Part shown: positions 39,919 through 50,848 of the stretch, piece by piece
How the letters are laid out: the number at the start of each line of letters is the position of its first letter
Numbering within the stretch: position 1 is the stretch's first letter
Assembly (NCBI RefSeq): GCF_003860465.1
Contig: NZ_CP034185.1
Span: forward strand, 248,001-312,000
Direction: 5' to 3'
DNA length: 64,000 bases
DNA from: Deinococcus psychrotolerans
GTDB lineage: Bacteria > Deinococcota > Deinococci > Deinococcales > Deinococcaceae
Program-made: the position numbers and the translations under genes
Notes under the pieces: model-generated
What the model saw: the letters and a program-made list of their open reading frames with translations, nothing else
The model's database searches: none
What the model was told of the DNA's origin: nothing

Positions 39919-39948
39919 ATTTTAGGCGGAGGCCGCCTCTCTAGACAA
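39919..39948 (-). promoter_or_regulatory. Promoter and palindromic operator of the IclR-bkd operon
   Basis: On the minus strand TTGTCT (39948-39943), an 18-base spacer and TAAAAT (39924-39919), 12 bases before the start codon. The spacer is filled by a perfect palindrome AGGCGG-AGG-CCGCCT (39924-39938), well placed for repressor binding. Binding by the IclR protein is inference. Confidence 0.65.
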
Positions 39949-40057
39949 CCTCGGCGTGCGGGTATGCCGGATTGCTGGGACGGGTGAACACCCTGTGGAG
40001 CTTGGAGATGCGGTTATATCAGACTTCGCTCAGTTCGGTTGCCAGTGAGTCTGGCGC

Positions 40058-40894
<837 letters not shown>

Positions 40895-42202
40895 CTAACG
40901 CACCGCCCGCAAATCCAGCACCCGTTTGAGCTTGCCGCCCTCGCTGCGGGGCAAACTGCCGTCTTCGCACAGCTCGCAGGTCACGCTGACGCCGACCTGG
41001 GCTTTGATGCGAATGACCACCTCACGGCTCAGGACGGGGTCATGTCGCCCGCTTTCCACTTTGAGCAGCAGTTCGTCCATCGCTCCACTGCGCGAGAGCA
41101 CGAGCTGATAATGCGGGCGCAGCTCGGTAAAATGGGCCAGCACCGCTTCGAGCTGACTGGGGTAGACGTTGACGCCGCGCAGGATCAGCATGTCGTCGCT
41201 GCGGCCCTGAATGCCGTCCATGCGGCGCAGGGTGCGGCCCGTGGAGTTGTCAGCGGGGAGCAAACGGGTGATGTCGCCGGTCCAGTAGCGCAGCACCGGC
41301 ATGGCGCTGCGGGTCATGCTGCTCAGTACCAATACCCCGAACTCGCCGTCGGGCAAGACTGCGCCGGTTTCCGGGTCAACGATTTCTGGATAAAAATGGT
41401 CTTCCCAGAGGTAGCTGCCGCTCTGCTCGCTGACGTCCTCGTTGGCAACGCCGGGGCCGATGATTTCGGACAGGCCATAGATATTGGTGGCCCTCAGGCC
41501 TAGCCGCCGCTCCACTTCCCGGCGCATGGTGTCGGTCCAGGGTTCCGCGCCCAGCACGGCGTATTTCAGGCTGATGGTTTCGGGCGTGTGGCCGCGCCGG
41601 GCCAGCGCGTCGGCCAGTACCAGCGCGTAACTCGGCGTGCAGGCGATCACTTCCGGCTCAAAGTCCTCGATGAGCTGCACCTGCTTGTCGGTGTTGCCGC
41701 CCGACACCGGCACCACCCCGAGGCCCAGCCGCTCGCCGCCCGCGTGGGTGCCCAGTCCGCCGGTAAACAGGCCGTAGCCGTAAGCGTTGTGAAAGAGCAT
41801 GCCGGGCCGTGCTCCCGCTGCGTGGAGGCTGCGGGCTACTACTTCGGAAAAAATATCGAGGTCGTGCTGATCGTAGCCCACCACCGTCGCCTTGCCGGTC
41901 GTGCCGCTGCTGGCGTGAATGCGGCGCAGTTCGGTTCTCGGCACCGAGTAGAGGCCGAACGGGTAGGTGTCGCGCAAATCACTCTTATAGGTGAAGGGAA
42001 AGCGGTCCAGATCGCTGAGGCTGCCCAGGTCGCCCGGCGTGACGCCCACCGCCGCGAACTTGGCGCGGTAAGTCGGCACCCGTTCGCTCAGGCGCTCGGC
42101 GGTGGCCTGAAGCTGGGCGAGTTGCAACGCCCGCAACTCGGGAACGGGCATGGTTTCGGCGGCAGGATTGAAATAATCGGCAGATAAAGAATGAGAAGAC
42201 AT
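40895..42202 (-). CDS. paaK: Phenylacetate-CoA ligase
   Basis: 435 aa AMP-forming ligase that activates phenylacetate to phenylacetyl-CoA, the entry step of the aerobic hybrid pathway. Motifs: ASSGTTGKATVVGY (ATP loop), NIYGLSEIIGPGVA, YWTGDITRL and the C-terminal RSDDMLILRGVNVYPSQLE with catalytic lysine in GGKLKRVLD. GAGG lies six bases before the start. It is transcribed away from, and 5 kb apart from, the paaABCD genes that use its product. Confidence 0.95.
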   Translation of the reverse strand: MSSHSLSADYFNPAAETMPVPELRALQLAQLQATAERLSERVPTYRAKFAAVGVTPGDLGSLSDLDRFPFTYKSDLRDTYPFGLYSVPRTELRRIHASSGTTGKATVVGYDQHDLDIFSEVVARSLHAAGARPGMLFHNAYGYGLFTGGLGTHAGGERLGLGVVPVSGGNTDKQVQLIEDFEPEVIACTPSYALVLADALARRGHTPETISLKYAVLGAEPWTDTMRREVERRLGLRATNIYGLSEIIGPGVANEDVSEQSGSYLWEDHFYPEIVDPETGAVLPDGEFGVLVLSSMTRSAMPVLRYWTGDITRLLPADNSTGRTLRRMDGIQGRSDDMLILRGVNVYPSQLEAVLAHFTELRPHYQLVLSRSGAMDELLLKVESGRHDPVLSREVVIRIKAQVGVSVTCELCEDGSLPRSEGGKLKRVLDLRAVR

Positions 42203-42252
42203 AAAACCTCACAAGGTTGGGAGAAGGTCAATTTTGGGAGCGCGACCCCAGT

Positions 42253-45200
42253 TTAAGGCTCGCTCTTCAAACTCACCACCCGGTAGGGTGTGAAGCTCAA
42301 CCCGTCTCCTCGCACTTCTTCCAGTAAGTTCACCGCCGTCCATTTCTCCACGTCCAAACCCTGCGGCCTGACTTCACCGCGTGTGCCGTGCGCGTCATAC
42401 ACCCGCAGCAGCAAGGCGTCGCTGTCCTCGCAGAGCTTGAGGGCGCTCAGACGCAGCGCGGGGTGACCCACACTCAGCAGCTGAGCGCTGGCCTGATCTG
42501 CCGCGCCTCTTGCCGAACTCCTGAACGCCAGCAGCGGCGCGTTGAGGTCGTGGGCCTCGCGCAGCGTGCCGTTTCGCCAGTCGGCGGCGTGCGGATAAAG
42601 CGCATAGGTAAAGTCATGCACTCCGGCGTCGGCGCTGGGATCGGGGCTGATTGGAGAGCGCAGCAAGCTGAGGCCCAGCACGTTGCCTTTGACGCTGTAG
42701 CCGTATTTGGAATCGGTCAGCAGGCTCACGCCGAAGTCGGCCTCGCTCAGATCGGCAAAGCGGTGGCCCGGCACTTCAAACTGGGCCGCTTCCCAGGACG
42801 TGTTGCTGGTCGTGGAGCGCTGAACCGTGCCGAAGGCCGTCTCGAAGCTGGCCTGAGCAGCCCGCACCTGCACCGGCGTCAGCGAGCGCAGGAGCAAGCG
42901 GCGGCCCCGCCACTCGGCCCGCGTGTCCACCTCTAAACGCCGTGAGCCGTGCCTCAAGCGGTAAGTCTGTGTAATGAGACTGCCCTGCGCGTTATAGCGG
43001 ACTTGCACAGCCTGTTCGAGTTGGCCCGCCAAGCGTTCGGGAACTTCGGCAGCCGTCAAGCGCTCGCCGCCCTGTGAGTAGCTGGCGTCCAGCTCCCAAG
43101 CTTCCCACTCACGTGGCACGTCGGGATACAGCCAGAGTTGGTTGCCCGCGCCGTCCAAACTCTCTCGCCCGCTGGCTTTGTCGTACACCGAAGCCAAGCT
43201 GCCGTCAGTGTTGATAACGACCTTGAGATGCTCGTTTTCCAGCGTCAGATCGTGACTGGGTATTGGGATTTCCGAAGCTTCTTGCCCTTCTATTTGGAGG
43301 CAGAGATAACCCAAGCCCGGCACCGTCACCTCGCCGCAGACGATCAGCGCGTCGCCTTGCCGCTCAGTTTGAATGGGCCTGCCATCTGGGGCGCTGAGCT
43401 TCATGCCAGTTTGAAAGGGCAAGCTTAGCGACAGAGGTCGCTCGTCAAAACTCAGATTCCAGACGACCAACCGCTCCCCGCTGCCGTGCGCGTCGCTGAG
43501 GGCTTGCAACGCCCTGTCCCGCTGCTGCTCGGCGGCGCTGAGGGCGGTTTCCAACTCGCGGCGGGCGTCGTCGTAAATGGCTTTGACGCCCGACCCCGGC
43601 AAGATGTCGTGAAACTGGTTTCGGAGCAGCACTTCCCAGAGCGGCCCGAATGTCTCACGCGGGTAAGGCCGATTCAGCACCTTAAAGGCCAGGCTCGCGG
43701 CAGTTTCGGCGTCGGTCAGGGCGTGTTCCAGAGCGCGGTTGAGCTGCTTGATGCGGGCCTGGGTGGTGTAGGTGCCCCGGTGCAGCTCGAAGTATTGCTC
43801 GCCCACCCAGACCGGCAAGGCGCTGGCCTGTGCTTCCACCTCGTCATAAAACCCAGCCACGCGGGTCATCTGGAGCTGGGGCAGGCCCGCGAAGTCGCGC
43901 TGACGGCCAAAGCGCTCCAGCATTTCAAACGTGGGGCCGCCGCCGCCGTCACCCCAGCCGAAGCTGAACAGGCTGGTGTCGTGCTGCCGCTTGCCCCTGA
44001 AGTTCTTCCAAGTGGCCAACGTGTCATGTGCGCCCAGCGTGCCGTTATAGCCCTGGCCAGTGTTGCGGAAACTGTGGGCCAGGACTTGCGAGCCGTCCAG
44101 CGCTTCCCAGCGGTAGAGGTCGTAGGGAAAAGTATTGGTTTCGTTCCAGGTCAGCTTGGTGGTAAAAAAGTACGGAATGCCCGCGCCGCGCAGCAATTGC
44201 GGCAAATTGGCGGCGTAGCCGAAGGTGTCGGGCAGCCAGCAGACCCGCGCCTGTACCCCGAAGCGTGAAGCGAAATAGCGCTGACCTAACAGAAGCTGCC
44301 GTGCCCACGACTCGCCGGAAATCAAATTGCCGTCGGGTTCGACCCACATGCCGCCGACCACATCCCAGCGGCCTTCTTTCACCCTTGCTCTGACGCGCTC
44401 AAACAAGGCCGGATCATCCTCTTCGAGGTAAGCGTAAATCTGAGCCGAGGACTGGTTGAAGGTGAAATCGGGGTAGCGCTCCATCAGGGAGAGCACGGTA
44501 GCGAAGGTGCGGCGAATTTTGCGGCGGGTTTCGGCCAGCGGCCACAGCCAGGCCAGATCAATGTGGGCGTGGCCCGACAGCGCCAGTCGGCCCTCGGTGG
44601 GGTAGCGCTGCCGAATAGCGTCCAGCTTGGCGGATAGGGCTTGCTGAGCCGCCGCCAGTGCGGGGCGGTCTGCGTCGGGGTAGGGGAGAGGCAAGCCTGT
44701 GAAGCTCCATTCGTCCCATAAGCTGCTGAGAGTGGCTCGCAAATCCGGCTGCTGCCAAGCGCGGGTCAGGTAAGCCGTACCGTCGCCGCGTGGAACAGGA
44801 ATCTGGTTCAGCACGTCACTCAGCACGTCAACGATCAGGTCAGCAATTTCGCTTCGGCCCTGCTTATTTAATTCCAGCGCCGCTTGGTGGGCTGCTGCCA
44901 GGTCTTCGCAGAGGGCGCGGACTTGCAGATCCGGCAGCAGCACTCTGGACCGCTCGACTTTGGGCGCGTAGGTGGGCGTGCCGAACAAGCCACGCGGCAC
45001 GGCCTCTACCCTGAGTTCCAGCTCAGGCTCAACAGTCTCGCCCAGCCAGATTTCGGAGTGGTAGGGGTTGAGGCCGCCCCTCGCCACCCCGCCGAGCAGC
45101 ACCAATGCTTCGCCGCCGAGTGCCAGGTCAAGGATAACCAGTTGGCCTTGCCACTTCTCCGGCACACTCAGCACCGCGCTGAAGGTTACTGGCAACTCGC

Positions 45201-45360
45201 GGGCGGGCCAAGCGTCACCTTCTTTGAGCAGTTGAGTGCCGCCGCTCCACTTGAAAGTAAGCGCCAGCGGCAAGGCAGCGAGGTCGCGCCAGGCGGCCAA
45301 TTCAGTGAGGCGATTGGCGAGGCGCAGCAGGTTCTGTTCGGTACTCAGGGCATTGGTCAT
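42253..45360 (-). CDS. Alpha-mannosidase (glycoside hydrolase family 38)
   Basis: 1035 aa. The N-terminal catalytic domain has the zinc-binding His266/Asp268 in HAHIDLAWLWP and the nucleophile Asp378 in WLPDTFGYAANLPQ; the middle helical and C-terminal beta domains are complete. There is no signal peptide, so it is cytoplasmic, of the class II type that removes mannose from imported oligosaccharides. AGGAG is 11 bases before the start. No other sugar gene is next to it. Confidence 0.94.
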   Translation of the reverse strand: MTNALSTEQNLLRLANRLTELAAWRDLAALPLALTFKWSGGTQLLKEGDAWPARELPVTFSAVLSVPEKWQGQLVILDLALGGEALVLLGGVARGGLNPYHSEIWLGETVEPELELRVEAVPRGLFGTPTYAPKVERSRVLLPDLQVRALCEDLAAAHQAALELNKQGRSEIADLIVDVLSDVLNQIPVPRGDGTAYLTRAWQQPDLRATLSSLWDEWSFTGLPLPYPDADRPALAAAQQALSAKLDAIRQRYPTEGRLALSGHAHIDLAWLWPLAETRRKIRRTFATVLSLMERYPDFTFNQSSAQIYAYLEEDDPALFERVRARVKEGRWDVVGGMWVEPDGNLISGESWARQLLLGQRYFASRFGVQARVCWLPDTFGYAANLPQLLRGAGIPYFFTTKLTWNETNTFPYDLYRWEALDGSQVLAHSFRNTGQGYNGTLGAHDTLATWKNFRGKRQHDTSLFSFGWGDGGGGPTFEMLERFGRQRDFAGLPQLQMTRVAGFYDEVEAQASALPVWVGEQYFELHRGTYTTQARIKQLNRALEHALTDAETAASLAFKVLNRPYPRETFGPLWEVLLRNQFHDILPGSGVKAIYDDARRELETALSAAEQQRDRALQALSDAHGSGERLVVWNLSFDERPLSLSLPFQTGMKLSAPDGRPIQTERQGDALIVCGEVTVPGLGYLCLQIEGQEASEIPIPSHDLTLENEHLKVVINTDGSLASVYDKASGRESLDGAGNQLWLYPDVPREWEAWELDASYSQGGERLTAAEVPERLAGQLEQAVQVRYNAQGSLITQTYRLRHGSRRLEVDTRAEWRGRRLLLRSLTPVQVRAAQASFETAFGTVQRSTTSNTSWEAAQFEVPGHRFADLSEADFGVSLLTDSKYGYSVKGNVLGLSLLRSPISPDPSADAGVHDFTYALYPHAADWRNGTLREAHDLNAPLLAFRSSARGAADQASAQLLSVGHPALRLSALKLCEDSDALLLRVYDAHGTRGEVRPQGLDVEKWTAVNLLEEVRGDGLSFTPYRVVSLKSEP

Positions 45361-45506
45361 GGTCAGTGGGGCTCCTGCGGCAGAGAGACAAAGAGTGAAG
45401 GGCAGACCTTGGCTTTTTCTAGCCAGTCCACCCTACTCCTGATCTGCTGCGCTCAGGCCAGCATCCAGTTCACCCTTCTCTAAGTTTGCCGATTCTCAAT
45501 CTGCTC

Positions 45507-47033
45507 TCAGTGTCCCACTTCGCCGCTCAGCGCTCCGGGTTTGTCATGTACGGCCAGGCGCTCGATCAGGGTGGCCGAGGCGTCGTTCAGCCCCACCAGG
45601 CTGGCCGGAACGCCGAGGCGCTGATATTTCAGCATCACCTTGTCGAGCGCTCCCACCGCCGAGCCGTCCCAGAAGTGGGCGTGGGTCAGGTCAATCGTGA
45701 TGCGGCTGGTAGGCTGCTCGGCGTCGTGAACAAAGTCGAACTGGTGCACGAAATCGTGGGTGCTGACAAAAAAGAGTTGCCCGCTGACATGGTAGATGCG
45801 GCTGCCGTCCAGCTCGTCGTGGTGAGTGACTGCCGAGAGCTGCGAGATTTTGCGGGCAAAGAACAGAGCGCTCAACACCACGCCAACCAGCACCCCCAGC
45901 GACAAATTGCGGGTCAGCACGGTCATGGCGACGGTGGAGAGCATCACGATACTTTCGCTTTTGGGAAACACTCTCAGGGTTCTGAGGCTGCTCCAATCGA
46001 AAGTGCTGACGCTGACCACGATCATCACGGCGACCAGAGCGGCCATCGGAATTTGCACCAGCAGCGGCTGCAACACCAGAATCAGCAGCAGCAAAAAAGC
46101 CCCCGCCACAAAGGTGGAGAGCCTGCCGCGCCCGCCGTTGGTCACGTTGATCATGCTCTGGCCGATCATGGCGCAGCCCGCCATTCCGCCAAAGAAGCCG
46201 GTGACGATATTGGCCACGCCCTGCCCGCGCGACTCTACGTTCTTGTCGCTGGTGGTGTCGGTGCGCTCATCGACGAGTTGGGCGGTCAGCAGGCTTTCCA
46301 GCAAGCCGACCAAGGATAAGGTCAGTGCCACCGGAAAAATAATGCCGAGTGTTTCCAGGGTCAGCGGCACCTGCGGCAGACCGAACGGCGGCAGGGAAGT
46401 GGGCAGAACGCCCATGTCACCCACCGTTTTGACGTTGGCTCCGGTAAATACCGAGACGAGCGTCAGCGCCACGATGGCGACCAGAGCGCTGGGAACAGCT
46501 TTGAACACGCGCGGCAGCAGATAAATAATCGCCAGGCCAGCGGCGACCATCGCGTACATCTGCCAGTTGGCCCCGACAAACTGTGGAAGCTGCGCCGAGA
46601 AGATCAGGATTGCCAGCGCGTTGACAAAGCCGACCATCACGCTGCGCGGCACGAATTTGAGATACCGCGCCAGCCTGGCCCAGCCGAACACGATTTGCAG
46701 CACGCCGGTCAGGATGGTGGCGGCAAACAGGTAGGCCAAGCCGTGATCTTTGACCAGTCCGGTCATCAGCAGAGCCATCGCGCCCGTTGCCGCGCTGATC
46801 ATGCCGGGCCGCCCGCCGATAAAGGCGATCACCATGGCGATGATGAACGAGGCGTAGAGGCCCACCGCCGGATCGACACCAGCGATAATCGAGAAGGCGA
46901 TGGCTTCAGGAATCAGCGCTAGTGCCACCACGACACCGGCCAGCACGTCGCGGCGCGGGTTGAGGAGCCATTCGTGCTTGTACTGCTGGAAATTAAAACG
47001 GGCGGGTTTGTTGGGTGGTGTTCTTGTGGTCAT
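45507..47033 (-). CDS. SulP-family anion transporter with STAS domain
   Basis: 508 aa. Ten to twelve membrane helices (first near residue 30) with the SulP signature around residues 50-75 ([20 protein letters not shown]), then a cytoplasmic STAS domain at about residues 400-500. Members carry sulfate or bicarbonate; the [16 protein letters not shown] stretch resembles BicA/SulP members that may be Na-coupled, so the anion is not settled. The start at 47033 has GAGGTG upstream; the frame is open to 47129 without family likeness. Confidence 0.9.
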   Translation of the reverse strand: MTTRTPPNKPARFNFQQYKHEWLLNPRRDVLAGVVVALALIPEAIAFSIIAGVDPAVGLYASFIIAMVIAFIGGRPGMISAATGAMALLMTGLVKDHGLAYLFAATILTGVLQIVFGWARLARYLKFVPRSVMVGFVNALAILIFSAQLPQFVGANWQMYAMVAAGLAIIYLLPRVFKAVPSALVAIVALTLVSVFTGANVKTVGDMGVLPTSLPPFGLPQVPLTLETLGIIFPVALTLSLVGLLESLLTAQLVDERTDTTSDKNVESRGQGVANIVTGFFGGMAGCAMIGQSMINVTNGGRGRLSTFVAGAFLLLLILVLQPLLVQIPMAALVAVMIVVSVSTFDWSSLRTLRVFPKSESIVMLSTVAMTVLTRNLSLGVLVGVVLSALFFARKISQLSAVTHHDELDGSRIYHVSGQLFFVSTHDFVHQFDFVHDAEQPTSRITIDLTHAHFWDGSAVGALDKVMLKYQRLGVPASLVGLNDASATLIERLAVHDKPGALSGEVGH

Positions 47034-47426
47034 TTGCACCTCAGTGGGTGCCGTGACAACCGGATCAGGAAAGAGAACGCCCAAGCAGCAGGCGTCGGCA
47101 AACAGTTCGGTTATCGTCAGGGGCGTCACTCACAGCGGCTCGCACTGGGGACGCCGCACCTGCGGCCCGTGCAGTATGCCTCAAGCTGAGCCAATGGGCA
47201 AGGCCCGGCCCCACCCACACTCTGCCTGCCACCGCGCCAAAGAAGGCACCAAAATCGTGGGAGGCGTGAATTTAGAGGAATCCTCCAGTACAAGTTAAGA
47301 GTAAGTGGGATTACCTGACCGCCTACCTCTTACGCCCAGCCAGCGGAGTGCCAAATCTACGGAATGCCAAAGCGGACGCTGCGAGTCTGGACGGCTGGCC
47401 AGACCTTGATAGGCTTCACATCAAGC
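47034..47426. other. Intergenic region between SulP and paa genes
   Basis: About 390 bases between divergent genes before the paa promoter. I see no supported gene, long repeat or terminator. The SulP Shine-Dalgarno site is at its left edge. The GC content stays high and short open frames here have no protein-like features. Confidence 0.5.
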
Positions 47427-47455
47427 TTGAATCCCCGGCTGAATCGGCGTATAAT
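47427..47455 (+). promoter_or_regulatory. paa operon promoter
   Basis: TTGAAT (47427-47432), a 17-base spacer and a perfect TATAAT (47450-47455). The expected start is near 47462, giving a leader of about 50 bases that ends in AGGAGG (47497-47502), eight bases before the paaA ATG. It is the best consensus promoter in the window besides that of csoR. Confidence 0.88.
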
Positions 47456-47458
47456 AGC

Positions 47459-47472
47459 CTAACAAACGTTAG
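47459..47472 (+). promoter_or_regulatory. PaaR-like operator
   Basis: CTAACAAACGTTAG, starting four bases after the -10 box and covering the expected transcription start. It matches the pseudopalindrome CNAACGNNCGTTNG described for the TetR-family PaaR of Thermus thermophilus at all but one fixed position. A repressor here would block initiation until phenylacetyl-CoA accumulates. No paaR gene is in the window. Confidence 0.7.
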
Positions 47473-47510
47473 TTAAATTTTCTTACCCGCCTACACAGGA
47501 GGCCCAGCCC

Positions 47511-48487
<977 letters not shown>

Positions 48488-48488
<1 letters not shown>

Positions 48489-49081
48489 TGACTGGCGCGG
48501 ATGCCCAATCTCAAGAGGCTCAAGCTCCAGATACCCAGACCCCAGATACACAGTGGCCCCGCTGGGAAATCTTCAAGCAAGACACGGCAAGCAAGGTGCA
48601 TCAGGCGGTGGGCAGCGTTCACGCCACCGACCCCGATCACGCCCTCTTCACCGCCCGCAGCGTATTCGCTCGGCGTCCGGCGGCGGTGAGCTTGTGGGCC
48701 GTGCGGGAACAAGACATTTCTTCTGTGACCCGCGAGGAATTGGACAACGGGGGGAGGCTGCCCGACGCCAGCGGCGAAACCCAGCCTTACAAAATCTTCG
48801 GCAAAAAGAACCACAAGCGCAGCATGACCTTCGTGGACGAACTTGGCATGCTGGAGGCGGCGAGCCCGCAGGCCGCGCTGGAGGCCGCTCAAAGCCAATT
48901 TGGTGATGGATTGCTGGCGTGGTGGATCATTCCCGCCTCAGCGTTCGTGGGCAGCCCAGAAGACACCGAAACTGTTGAAAGCTGGTTCGCGCCCGCCAAA
49001 GATAAAACCTACAAGCAGCAGAGCGCTTACGGCGTGGTGGGCAAGCACGTCAGCGAGCGCAACCCCAAGGCAAAAGCATGA
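48488..49081 (+). CDS. paaB: Phenylacetyl-CoA epoxidase subunit PaaB, tandem duplicated
   Basis: 197 aa, twice the length of E. coli PaaB (95 aa). Two PaaB-like units lie in line: residues about 24-100 ([20 protein letters not shown], then [10 protein letters not shown] and [10 protein letters not shown]) and about 101-177 ([20 protein letters not shown], then [10 protein letters not shown] and [10 protein letters not shown]). PaaB bridges PaaA-PaaC pairs in the epoxidase; a fused pair could fix that bridge. The N-terminal 20 residues are Gln/Thr/Asp-rich. The start at 48488 is set by the one-base overlap with paaA. Confidence 0.92.
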
Positions 49082-49836
49082 CTGACCTCACCGCCGAACA
49101 AACCCAAGCCCTGATCGCCCGCCTGACCACATTGGCCGACGACGATTTGCTGCTCTCGCACCGCGACGCCGAGTGGACGGGCCACGCGCCGATTCTGGAA
49201 GAGGACATCGCGTTGGCCAATATCGCGCAGGACGAGCTGGGGCACGCGATGGGCTGGCTGGAACTCCGCAAAACATTGGACGGCTCCGACCCTGATGTGC
49301 TGGCTTTCCGGCGCGGCCCCGAGAAGTTTTGCAACTCGGCCCTGACCGAACTGCCCAAAGGTGACTGGGCCTTCACGATGGTGCGGCAGTATTTGTTTGA
49401 CGCCTGGGAAGCTCTGTGGCAAGACGCGGCCAAAGCCAGTCCTTACGGCCCACTGGCTCAGGCAGCAGCGCTGGCTCTGCGCGAGAAGCGTTTTCACCTG
49501 CAACATACGGCGCTCTGGGTGGAGCGGCTGGCCCTCGGCACGCCCGAAAGCGAGTGGCGCACCCGCGAGGCGCTCAACGCCGTCTGGCCTTACGCGTTGG
49601 GCCTGTTTGAACCGCTGGATGGCGAGCGGTCGGGCATCGACGCTGGTCTGCTCCCCGACCCCGCGCAAATCAAAGCCCGTTGGCTGCCGCTGGTGACCGC
49701 CCACTTTGAGCGCTGCGGCCTGACTCCGCCCAACGCTGTGCCAGTGGCACGCGGCACGCACACCGAACACCTCGCCCCGCTGCTCACCGAGTTTCAGGAT
49801 GTGAATCGCCAGTACGCTGAAGTCACAGTATGGTAA
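49078..49836 (+). CDS. paaC: Phenylacetyl-CoA epoxidase structural subunit PaaC
   Basis: 252 aa, ferritin-like partner of PaaA. It has the family's [19 protein letters not shown] and [14 protein letters not shown] in the N-terminal third and a helical body through to [17 protein letters not shown]. PaaC stabilises PaaA and is not itself catalytic in studied systems. It overlaps paaB by four bases (ATGA) and paaD by seven. Confidence 0.95.
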   Translation: MTDLTAEQTQALIARLTTLADDDLLLSHRDAEWTGHAPILEEDIALANIAQDELGHAMGWLELRKTLDGSDPDVLAFRRGPEKFCNSALTELPKGDWAFTMVRQYLFDAWEALWQDAAKASPYGPLAQAAALALREKRFHLQHTALWVERLALGTPESEWRTREALNAVWPYALGLFEPLDGERSGIDAGLLPDPAQIKARWLPLVTAHFERCGLTPPNAVPVARGTHTEHLAPLLTEFQDVNRQYAEVTVW

Positions 49837-50327
49837 GTACATTCCCCGCTGAGAGTGCTGTGTGGGACGCCCTTATCAGCGTCACCGACCCTGAAATTCC
49901 GGTGGTCAACATCGTTGAGATGGGCATGGTGCGCGGCGTGGAGATTGTGGGCGGGCGGGCCACCGTGCGCTTCACGCCTACCTTTTCCGGCTGCCCCGCC
50001 CTGCACGTCATTCGGCAGGACATTGAGAGGGCCGTCGCGCCGCTGGGGTTTGAAACCGTCAGCGTGGAAACCGTCATCAACCCGCCGTGGAGTACCGATG
50101 ACATCACCGCGCCCGCCCGCGCCAAGCTGGAGCAGTACGGCATCGCGCCGCCCGACCCGGCTGGCGAGAGCGACCCGTTCGTGACGCTGGAACTGAGTCC
50201 GGTCAGCTGTCCGCGCTGCGGCTCGTTCGACACGCGCATGACCGCTTCTTTCGGCTCGGCGCTGTGCAAGCGGATGTACGTGTGCAACGCGTGCAAAGAA
50301 CCGTTCGAGGGAATGAAGTCGGTTTAG
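49830..50327 (+). CDS. paaD: PaaD, iron-sulfur/maturation protein of the epoxidase
   Basis: 165 aa. N-terminal MIP18/DUF59 domain ([27 protein letters not shown]) and C-terminal zinc-ribbon-like cysteines in SCPRCG and [10 protein letters not shown]. PaaD (also called PaaJ in some species) is thought to help assemble the metal or Fe-S centre of the epoxidase system. The terminal inverted repeat of the DUF559 element starts at the base after its stop codon, so its 3' end is just intact. Confidence 0.93.
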   Translation: MVSTFPAESAVWDALISVTDPEIPVVNIVEMGMVRGVEIVGGRATVRFTPTFSGCPALHVIRQDIERAVAPLGFETVSVETVINPPWSTDDITAPARAKLEQYGIAPPDPAGESDPFVTLELSPVSCPRCGSFDTRMTASFGSALCKRMYVCNACKEPFEGMKSV

Positions 50328-50383
50328 ATTCGCTTTGTTCACTCACCCCCTCCCAGCCTCCCCCCTCAAGGGGGAGGAGTAAA
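50328..50383 (+). repeat. Left terminal inverted repeat of the DUF559 element
   Basis: 56 bases beginning ATTCGCTTTG and ending GGAGGAGTAAA, with an inner hairpin (CCTCCCCC and GGGGGAGG, five-base loop). It is the reverse complement of 50767-50822 except for T at 50338. Confidence 0.9.
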
Positions 50384-50397
50384 CAGATCAAGGGCGT

Positions 50398-50403
50398 TAG
50401 AAT
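50398..50403 (+). promoter_or_regulatory. Leaderless -10 box of the DUF559 gene
   Basis: TAGAAT six bases before the GTG start, the same arrangement as in csoR and several regulators in this window. No good -35 box is seen. It would give the element its own transcript besides read-through from paaD. Confidence 0.5.
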
Positions 50404-50409
50404 ACGGAC

Positions 50410-50763
50410 GTGTACTCGCCTAGAACGAGCCCTTCTGTTGAAATCGCTCGTAGATTACGGCGGGATTTGACGCCGGAAGAGCGAGTGCTGTGGACACATT
50501 TGCGGAGCAAGCAGCTCGGTGTCACATTCCGCCGCCAGGAGCCGATGGGCCGTTATGTGGCGGATTTCGTTTGCTATGAATGTGACTTAATTGTAGAGGT
50601 TGATGGCAGCCAGCATTTCAACAGCGAGCAAGACAAAACTAGGGATGCAGACATGGCTGAACACGGTTTTGAGACGCTGCGATTCTGGAATAACGAAGTG
50701 CGAGAAAATATGAACGGTGTCTTAGAACGAATCCAGCAGTCCATCAAAGCCAAACGCCCATAA
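50410..50763 (+). CDS. DUF559 (Vsr-like) endonuclease-domain protein
   Basis: 117 aa, a complete DUF559 domain of the PD-(D/E)xK fold, related to very-short-patch-repair nucleases. Likely active-site residues are Asp52 (YVADF), and Glu63 and Asp65 (LIVEVDGSQHF); His69 and the closing TLRFWNNEV are family features. The start codon is GTG. No methyltransferase is nearby, so it is not a restriction pair. It is flanked by 56-bp inverted repeats and interrupts the paa operon, which suggests a selfish or repeat-associated nuclease. Biochemical role unknown. Confidence 0.85.
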   Translation: MYSPRTSPSVEIARRLRRDLTPEERVLWTHLRSKQLGVTFRRQEPMGRYVADFVCYECDLIVEVDGSQHFNSEQDKTRDADMAEHGFETLRFWNNEVRENMNGVLERIQQSIKAKRP

Positions 50764-50766
50764 TCC

Positions 50767-50822
50767 TTTACTCCTCCCCCTTGAGGGGGGAGGCTGGGAG
50801 GGGGTGAGTGAGCAAAGCGAAT
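50767..50822 (-). repeat. Right terminal inverted repeat of the DUF559 element
   Basis: 56 bases, the inverted copy of 50328-50383 with one mismatch. It starts three bases after the DUF559 stop codon and ends 26 bases before paaZ. Pairing of the two repeats would fold the whole gene into one long stem-loop. Confidence 0.9.
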
Positions 50823-50848
50823 AATCCCCCATTCAAAGAGGAACTTTC

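Larger units (their letters stand above)
50328..50822 (+). mobile_element. 495-bp DUF559-endonuclease element inserted in the paa operon
   Basis: A single gene between two 56-bp inverted repeats that differ at one position (11th from the outer end). It sits between paaD and paaZ, with its left edge touching the paaD stop codon. Each repeat contains the hairpin CCTCCCCC-N5-GGGGGAGG. No target-site duplication is visible. The inner gene is less GC-rich than its neighbours. It may be a small mobile element moved by its own nuclease or by an enzyme elsewhere; mobility is inference from the structure. Confidence 0.7.

Noticed and set aside
50328..50383. Left repeat of the DUF559 element read as a plain terminator of paaD
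   Set aside because: No T-run follows the hairpin, and the same 56 bases recur inverted after the next gene, which a terminator does not explain.
50410..50763. DUF559 gene as part of a restriction-modification or defence island
   Set aside because: No methyltransferase or other defence gene nearby; it is alone between repeats in a catabolic operon.
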